Below the pieces are notes generated by a model. The model worked only from the letters and a program-made list of their open reading frames with translations. It ran no database searches and was not told the DNA's origin. A program made the translations under genes and the position numbers. Source: Mycosphaerelloides madeirae (lineage: Eukaryota > Ascomycota > Dothideomycetes > Mycosphaerellales > Mycosphaerellaceae). Taken from it: a DNA stretch of 64,000 nt. Below are positions 57,032-64,000 of this stretch, piece after piece. How positions within the stretch are numbered: the stretch's first letter is position 1; each line of letters begins with the position of its first letter. The stretch lies in NCBI GenBank assembly GCA_002785995.1, contig NHNV01000026.1, forward strand, positions 186,001-250,000, in the 5' to 3' direction.

Positions 57032-58137
57032 GAGCTTGAATTGAGAGAGCAACGAAAGAATCGAAGAGACAATTTCAGGCCAACGAGTGATGAGCGTGCA
57101 GAAATCCTGCTCAATTACGGCAACCTCAGCCTGATATAAGAAGAGCTCAGTCAAGCCGAAGCTTTCCAGCATGACATTTCCTCCCGAACACACACACCGC
57201 ACATCAAAACGCACCTGGCCAGACGGGAGAGGGCGGAGAGTGTCTCAGGTCTGGATGGGACGGCATAGACAAACGACGCATTGGATAGCACACGTTTGAC
57301 AAAACTGACATTCCAGACCCACGCACCGACGGAGAGGTTGACACCGCCACGGCTACAACACAACTCGCAGGCAGCCGTGGTCTCATTGTTTACTCGTCAT
57401 ATGTGGGATCTCAGAGGCGGGCTGTAAATGCTTCTATCTGTTCACAACGTCTAACTCAAGCTTCATGAGCGCGTCCGCCTCCTGATGCTGATGGGCGCAT
57501 CCGAAGTCGTGGAACTTGGAGACAGATGAAACCGGCTGCAGGCACTCAAAAGTAGGTCGCCAACGCTGCTATCCGTTCCAAGCGTCGGATTGAAGCTTCG
57601 TCGGTTTGTCGAAGAGCCTGATCTCGATAGACGCATCCGACGCCGTGGAACTTCGAGGATGTTTGTATCCTCAACGCCGATGTGATTTGAATGCCAGCAC
57701 AAGTATTGCCGTAGCGCAAACGCCTCTTAGAGCTGTCAATTTCAAGGCGCGTGTTGTGGCGTTAGTGTCGTCGTTCGCATTTCTCCAAAAGCGCCGTCGA
57801 TTAATAGAAGACGGTCAACTCTTCTGCGCTCCTGTCGATCTGGCCTCCTGCATTTCGCTTTGTGCCTTATGCACAAGGCACTCGAGCGTACCCGGTTGAT
57901 GCTGCAGGTACAGTATAACCGAGCTGTCGTGCGACGCGACACCATTGGGAGGAGATCCTCAACCGTAACGATGTGATGTTCTCTGGAGCACAAGACCCGA
58001 GCGTCGAGCAGGTCCGTTTGTTGGCAGCCGTTGCAGGTCTAGAGGCTTCCTGGTCCCAGAGGACCCGAGCCTAAGCAGGTCCGTTCGTCGACCGCCGTTG
58101 CAATCCCAGAATTCCATCGTCCCAAGCATGTGATCTT
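57032..58137. repeat. Intergenic region with degenerate tandem repeats
   Basis: Two pairs of imperfect direct repeats. One pair shares ACCCGAGC..AGCAGGTCCGTT and GCCGTTGCA, at about 57994-58057 and 58063-58123 (unit ~68 bp). The other shares CGCATCCGA..CGTGGAACTT, at about 57496-57518 and 57632-57653 (spacing ~135 bp), and a preceding AAGCTTC. No open frame with protein-like composition covers them. They may be relics of a decayed repeat or of tandem duplications. Confidence 0.5.
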
Positions 58138-59808
58138 TCACGTCTCCGCATTCTCATCCGCAAAAGGACTCGGGGTGCCGTCCGGCGACACATCACCAAC
58201 CCCCGAAACCGTAGTCGTAATCGTAGGCGGAGGTTTCAGCATCTCATTCCCATGGGTCTTGCCATTCACATTCGGCCGCGAACCTTTTCTCGCTCTCCTC
58301 GGGGCCGGTACGCTAGGCTTCTGCTTCGTGACTTTCGCAGAGACGTCCGGCACACTCAAGCTACTAACGGCAGCCTCCTCCATCGACATGCCCAGCAGCT
58401 TCTTTGCAACCGCAGACTCTGAAGGGGCGACTTCGGCGAGTTTCTCTTCAATGGCACGATCCTGCTCATCACCTTCTTCGCGCAGCCAGTCGATCTGCTT
58501 GCATCGGATGACGAGTCTTATGACAGTCTCGTCGACTGGAGCGAAGTGCGCTGAGGATCTGTTGACTAGCAGATAAAGCAACTTCCGCAAGTCCTCTCGC
58601 TTGTAGTTGTTCCCTTCACGCCCCAGCTGCGTGTTCTTCAGAAGCGGGCAGAGCACACGCAAATACGTATGTCGCAGTGCCTTCTGGCCAGCTCTCTCCG
58701 AGCCATCAGGAGCAACGTCCTGCGCTCCGTTTCCAGGATCCAGATCCAGCAGATTTCGAATGATCACGTCGACTAGGACATGTAAATCATTAGTGTAAAA
58801 GTACTCATAGGTCGGAGGAGTCGTGAAAAGGAGGTAGAGCAATTTGAGGATGAGAAGCTGAGGACCAAGCTCACTTTCTCGGTTGAGCAAAAGAATCAAG
58901 TTCTCTCCGAAAGTCCGATACTCTGGCCCTTGTTTGGACAGGAGCTTGAGAATACGATTGGTGACTGCTGTGCTCTCCTCTGTCGGCGAAGAGGTATCGT
59001 TCGCGAAGCACATGTATTGTTCGTTCAGGACGAGTAGGACTCTGATGATGGGGTAGTGATATGGGTCGTCGGCATCATCCGAAAGCTCCTCTATGAGCCG
59101 GAAGAGGTATAGCACGAAAGAGTCGTCGACGGTGGTCAAGTCTTCTCGTGACAACTTCTGGATCCTGCCCATTTCGAACAGAAGCTGTAAAAGGAGGCGA
59201 TGTAATCGCGGATCTTCATCTCTGGTTCGTACGAGCTCCACGAGGCGCGGAAAGGCGCTTTCGGCCGACATCAGCTCGAAGCAGATCTCATTGATCCGAC
59301 CGTCGAACAGCAGCACAGCCGCTGTGAGATGTAGGGTGTCCGTATCGTCTTCCTACTCGTATCTTCAGCACTGCACACTCTCCCGACTCAACGCAGCGCA
59401 GACGCACCTGTAGCAGACAGTAGAGGATCTGGCGGCGCACATAGTCCTGGTTCTTCTGGAAGACGGGCGAGTCCAGCAGCTTGTAGCAGCAGCGCGCAAC
59501 GTCATACTCAGAATGCAAGTAATCCTCTTCACACGCTTGTCAGCCATTATGCCTTCTCGTTGCTTCGCGCTCCCGGCTCTTGTTCGGACGTACGCTTGAA
59601 ATGGGTGGTGAAGGCCAAGAAGCTGCGCAGAGCGTTGTCGATGGCCTCATGGGTGTTGCAAGGACTGGCTACCACGTCTTCGAGCTCTATCAGCCGTCTC
59701 AATTAGCTAAAATCCGTCGGAGGCAAATCTCTTGCGAACGGGAGGAAACCTACCAGCCCAGAATTGCGACTCGTCCTCGACAGCATACTCAATCTCCTCG
59801 TCGTCCAT
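58138..59808 (-). CDS. Ldb17/SPIN90 leucine-rich domain protein
   Basis: Exons 59808-59754, 59686-59594, 59535-59408 and 59352-58138 give 496 residues. The helical leucine-rich core of the Ldb17/SPIN90 (DUF2013) family is clear: DVARCCYKLLDSPVFQ, YCLLQ-EDDTDTLHLTAAVL, LLFDGRINEICFELM, LLILKLLYLLFTTPPTYEYF, ALRHTYLRVLCPLL. The C-terminus is basic and Pro-rich (SVPAPRRARKGSRP), a possible SH3 ligand. In yeast Ldb17 works at endocytic actin patches, and SPIN90 proteins bind Arp2/3. The correct junctions were chosen because they restore family sequence; the third acceptor (GAGTAG) recovers EDDTDTLHLTA. Confidence 0.85.
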
Positions 59809-60350
59809 TCTTCAGCTTCCGCCGGTCCAGTGAACGACCCGGCAGCATCTAGTCAAATCTCGGCTCCCGCATATGCACGCTGCCGTTGGCGAAAGGCGCA
59901 CAAAGGTAGCACGAAGTCAGTAGAACAGAGAGTGAGTATTTGTTGACGTAAGTAAGCAGGTCGGTGGTGAAGCGCAGCTCGGCAATGTGGGGCTGACGTG
60001 GAGGTGGGACCGTCCTCTGAATTAAGTTTAGGGTAATGAGCATTTCGGGCCCGCTTTTGGGATGCCGGGCAAAGACAGTAAAAGCTCATACTTTGCACTT
60101 CCTCCCGCCTCAACACCACACATCATCTACGCCTTCAGACCCTCATCCGAGCAACTATCTATCCGCTGACGCTTTGTAGGACTGCCATCGCATCCATTGC
60201 TAGATCCTCCAAGTCGGCGTTCCGATGGAGATGGGGTGGATTTGGACCCGCCCGCGTCGTTTGAGAGGAACCGACCGCGGCGAAGGTCGAGCTTGATGCC
60301 CGAACGCTGCGCTCTTCTGCTCTGCCAACATCCGGATTAGCAGGTTGTCT
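59809..60350. other. Intergenic, nothing recognised
   Basis: Promoter side of the Ldb17-like gene and 3' flank of the deubiquitinase gene. No element named. Confidence 0.35.
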
Positions 60351-63300
60351 CTACCAGTTACTGCTACGAGGAATCGAGCGTAGCTGATCCCAATCTCCGT
60401 TCGTCTCTTGGACTTTCTCGGAAGGATTCGCAGAGGTAGTAGAGATCAGGGGAGGGATATCATCTGACCCGTCATTCATCTGGTCATCATTCCAATTCAC
60501 CTGGGGTATCTCACTGTGGAGTGTCAGCTGGTCAGATTAATGACGGGGGTGAGGAAGGATCTGTCTCGCATCCCACTGCCGATTACTTACCTTGGTTCAG
60601 GGGTCGGCACCTTCTCCGGGTGGCGACAAACTGGCTGAATGATCTCAGACTTCTTCTCGTCTTGCACATAGACGGCGTACGTCGGCGTGCCTTGACTCCA
60701 GCCCTCAGCTTCGAGGATCTCGTTGGTTTTGTTGAATTGCTCCACTCTCTCATCGTTGTACACCCGCCAAATGTCATTGTCAAAGTCGTGGATATAGATC
60801 CAGTAATGTCCGTGCCCGTACGTACCGCGGTGGAAGAAGACAGCTGCAAGGCGATACTTCAGCCGCTTCATGTTACTAAACTGATCCTTGAGACGCCCCT
60901 CAAGCTCGGCGATCTTTGAGTCGAGAGAAGCCAGACGCTGGTTTTGGGCGACAGCATCGGCGTTCAGGGCGTCAGAGAGAGAAGGATCAACCTGAATGCC
61001 CTCCATCCCGATAGATTTGAGCTCGCCTTCGAGGTCTGAAAGGCTCTTCACGTAGTTGGCAGTCTCGGTGACCGCGGTGGGGCCGTCAAGATCCATGGCA
61101 GTCTTGGAAAGAGTCGTATGCTCTTTGCGCAGGGCATGAAGCTCTTTCCGCCATCCCCAGCAGCTGCGGCGGGTCGGGAGTACACGTGGATCGCTGGTAT
61201 CCACGTATCTGTCCAGGTAAAGCTCATCTTCAAGCTTGATGGTGGCTTCGGTCTTGAATGTTCCGCGGCCGTCCTTGTCGTAGCCAATACGGGGGATGTT
61301 GATTTGCAAGAGCGGCGGGAGGGTGCGGATGCTCTTGTATTCCTCGGAGCCTTCAGTGATGCCCGTTTGCAAGTCGAAGTATGCATCGAGGGCAGAGTAG
61401 ATGTCCGTCTTTTCGTACGGTACGTTGAGCTGCAAGCTGGAGTCGGGAAGCTCCTTTTGTTTGCCAACGATATCATCCTTCACCGAAGTCTCGACCAAGT
61501 CAATCTTGAATAGTCTTCTCAGAACGTCCTCTTGCTCTCCCCACGCATCCTTGCCCAGGGGAGTCATGCCGGATCGCAGACGAAACTGAATGGCATCGTG
61601 GACTTCAGTCACATCTTGCTGCGATCGGGCGTTCGCTTGAGCTTTTTCGAGTGCTTCTTCCTTGGTCGTGGAGAATCGGCGCGGTGGAAGCGGAGGTGCT
61701 AAGGTAGGCTTCTCCTGCTCGTCCGTTTCCTGCTCTCCCCGAGCCGGGTTGTCTGAGGATGGGTCCTGCATTTGGACGTCCTCGTCTCCGTTCACAGATC
61801 CTTGAAGTGTGACGCTGCTCGCATCCGACTCCTGCCTCGACTCTTTATTCAACATCGAGTCTTCAGTGATTTTCTCCTCGATGGCATCCTCCAAGCTGAT
61901 GATCTCGGGTTGACCCTCTCGAGCAAGCTTGTCCTCCTTTATGGCAGACGCCAGAAGTGCGTAATCCTTGGGCTCCAGAAAAGCACGACACACGAGATCC
62001 TCTTCAGGTTTGACATCCTTCCCAGGCTCCTTGATCATGCGCTCAAACAAATGCTTGAGGTCATCGGCGAATCTCTGCCCTCCTTTGATTTCCACCTGAG
62101 ATATCTGCCGCTGACCCACACGCACTTCCTTTTCAGCATGAGTGTTGGTGTCGAGCTTGTATTGGTCGTAATGGAGAATGATGTCTCGCAAAGGTCCGAT
62201 CGAGAAATAGTATTGGAGCAGACTGTTGAGGTAGCACGTGTTGCCATGGCTTGTGAGGCCAACGGGCCATGATTCGGGCGAGTGTGAGGTGGTCGTGCTG
62301 GCGAGCGCTTGTTCAATCGTGGCAATGGCCTTATTCGTCTGCTCGCCTGGCCTGTCTATTCGTGCATTTTCAAAGACAGAGGGCAGCACGGAGGGGTCGA
62401 GAGCATCTGTGATGTATCAGTATGCGCACAACTCGACCGCCACTGCATGACACTCGTCGGGAGCTTGACTTACCCAGACTCTGGTCGATAGCCAGATGCC
62501 GCAGTGCCTCGTCCACACTCATCTGATATCCTCCGTCATCACTGCGACCAGTGAGCACCCAATTGTTGAGAAAGTTGCTCTTGCGCTCCTTTGCAATGGT
62601 CGAAATCGCCTTTTGTGCCAGCTCTTCGCTACCTTCTGCTACCTTCGCGCCCGCGATGGCTATCAATGTATCGTCCGGTGTGTCTTTCGTGACTCCGTTG
62701 CCCAGCCATGTGAGAGCGTCTTGGTAAGTTTCGATCATCTGGTGAGACGCGTTGATCAGTCGCTGACTGCCTCTGAACAGACCCAGCTTCTCCAAAGCTT
62801 GCCGCGACTCTTCTTGCGACCGTGGGCCCTGGTCTGGCAGCTGCGCGTAAAAGACATCCAGGAGACGATCCTCAGAGGCATTGTTGGCTTCGTCAGTTGC
62901 CAAGCCAAGCTGTCTGCAGGCTGCGCTCAGCTCGCGGCGACTGACCATACCTTCGGACGCCAGCGTGGCCACTTTCATTTGCAGCTGTTCGGTCCCACGG
63001 GTTTCGGCAATGGCTTGTAGGCACTCAAAATAGTACGCTCGTCGCTCAATATGGCAAAAAGATTGGCGGTCATATGCAAATTCCACCAAAGAGTCGGAAA
63101 AGTCCGCAAGAATGCCAAGGGAGTCAAAGTATCTGTTTGGGGGTCAGTGTTGAGCGCCAGTCGCGGGAGAATCCATGTTCCTCTGGAGACGAACTCACGG
63201 CAATTGCTCGCTGGATGTTGCTGCCCGCCTCCCAGCATGACGTTGGTCTGCACAAGGAAATATTTAGCGCGCGTGCGCAAACAGAATGAAGCCGCAACAA

Positions 63301-64000
63301 ACACCGTCAGACTTACAACCCTGCGCAGCAAGCGTCCGCTCGATGTCCCTTTCCGCAGCGTGCCATCCCTCGCCCGACGCAGGGTTAACTGCGCCAGTCT
63401 CAGTCGAGATTTGATACATGTGTGCCAACAGTTCCATCTCAATATCCTCCAGCCTCTCGCGGTGACTCGTCCCATCCGCGTGAAGTCGATTAGCTGCAGG
63501 TATAACGGGAGGATTTGGGAGCGACCACTGCCCGTTACCGTCTTCATCGAGCTATGATATGTCAGCTCTCATCGCCTCCACATGTAACTATGCGACGGTC
63601 TCACACTTGGTTGGAACCCCAAGCTCTGCAGCAAGTGCGCACAGTCCTGGCCATGGTAGCCGAAAGCCTCCATAAACCTCTTGTTGTTTGCAGGGAATGT
63701 CCGCCTCGCGTGCTCTGGGTTGAGTGCATCCTTGATGTATTTCCGCAATCTTGACAGGGCATCGATGGGTGTAGCCTGCCTGATGCCCTCTCTAGCTGGA
63801 TCGTCCCTCTGGACTGTCTCAAACCTCCTCCTCAGCAGGTCGGTGTGTGTGAGCAGACGTCTTTGCTCTGGCTCCAAACGCGGTCTCCTGAAGGCGATGG
63901 CAAGGCGCGCACAGCATTCTGGCGCACTGCATTGCCATGCGTATACTATGCGCGGGTGGGAAAGCGTGTCTTGGACGGGTGTTCGCAGAAAGTGATGGAG
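60351..64000 (-). CDS. Ubiquitin carboxyl-terminal hydrolase, Ubp2 type (5' part outside window)
   Basis: Exons in the window: 64000-63605 (continues beyond), 63551-63317, 63247-63199, 63132-62474, 62406-60591 and 60513-60351, together 1105 residues of the C-terminal part. The USP Cys box is GLTSHGNTCYLNSLLQYYF, the His box GHGHYWIYIHDF, with RIGYDKDGRGTFK and NDERVEQF typical of the Ubp2/USP25-28 group. The upstream half carries a WQCSAPECCARL segment near the window edge and a helical region. Ubp2-type enzymes remove Lys63-linked ubiquitin. The last exon adds a hydrophilic tail (TPEPSEIPQVNWNDDQ). The insertion between the boxes is long and partly coiled-coil, normal for this group. Confidence 0.87.

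Noticed and set aside
1..64000. tRNA, rRNA, CRISPR arrays, bacterial operon signals, complete transposons
   Set aside because: None seen on reading; gene structure is eukaryotic throughout. A tRNA or repeat scan was not possible here.

Overview
The window is nuclear DNA of a filamentous ascomycete (Pezizomycotina; Dothideomycetes is my guess from gene content and is not proven). The evidence is dense genes with 50-70 nt GT-AG introns, a non-reducing-type polyketide synthase, a HET-domain gene, a FluG-like amidohydrolase/glutamine synthetase fusion, an Skt5/Chs4-like Sel1 protein with a CAAX box, and fungal rhodopsin-type membrane proteins. I rebuilt gene models by hand from reading frames and splice sites. 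All domain names come from recognised motifs, not from searches.

Layout. 0.6-11 kb: a disordered Cys/Gln-rich protein, a fatty acid hydroxylase, the chitin synthase activator and an aldo-keto reductase. 11.2-13.4 kb: eIF2A. 13.9-29.8 kb: a candidate biosynthetic cluster with an FAD monooxygenase, a small putatively myristoylated protein, a 2351-residue PKS, a divergently transcribed P450 and a 7TM protein. 30-33 kb: a DUF2237 protein and a decayed HET gene. 33.4-37.3 kb: a second 7TM protein and an APC-family transporter. 38-40 kb: two decayed paralogues of a Cys-rich surface protein. 40.5-64 kb: mostly housekeeping or structural genes (COX20, a Gln-rich protein with a UIM-like motif, an SDR, the FluG-like protein, two orphans, a long coiled-coil protein, a secreted Ser/Thr-rich protein, an Ldb17/SPIN90 protein and a Ubp2-type deubiquitinase that runs off the right edge).

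The most unusual object is the PKS. One polypeptide carries an N-terminal ketoreductase (structural plus catalytic halves, active-site residues intact) in the place where a non-reducing PKS normally has its starter-loading SAT domain. KS, AT, product-template, three tandem ACPs and a thioesterase follow. The neighbouring P450 seems to contain a spliceosomal twin intron (an intron inside the donor site of another intron): only two-step removal restores the conserved helix sequence. Other points are a 12-nt last exon that encodes the CAAX box of the Skt5-like protein, and a HET pseudogene with four in-frame stops and a frameshift.
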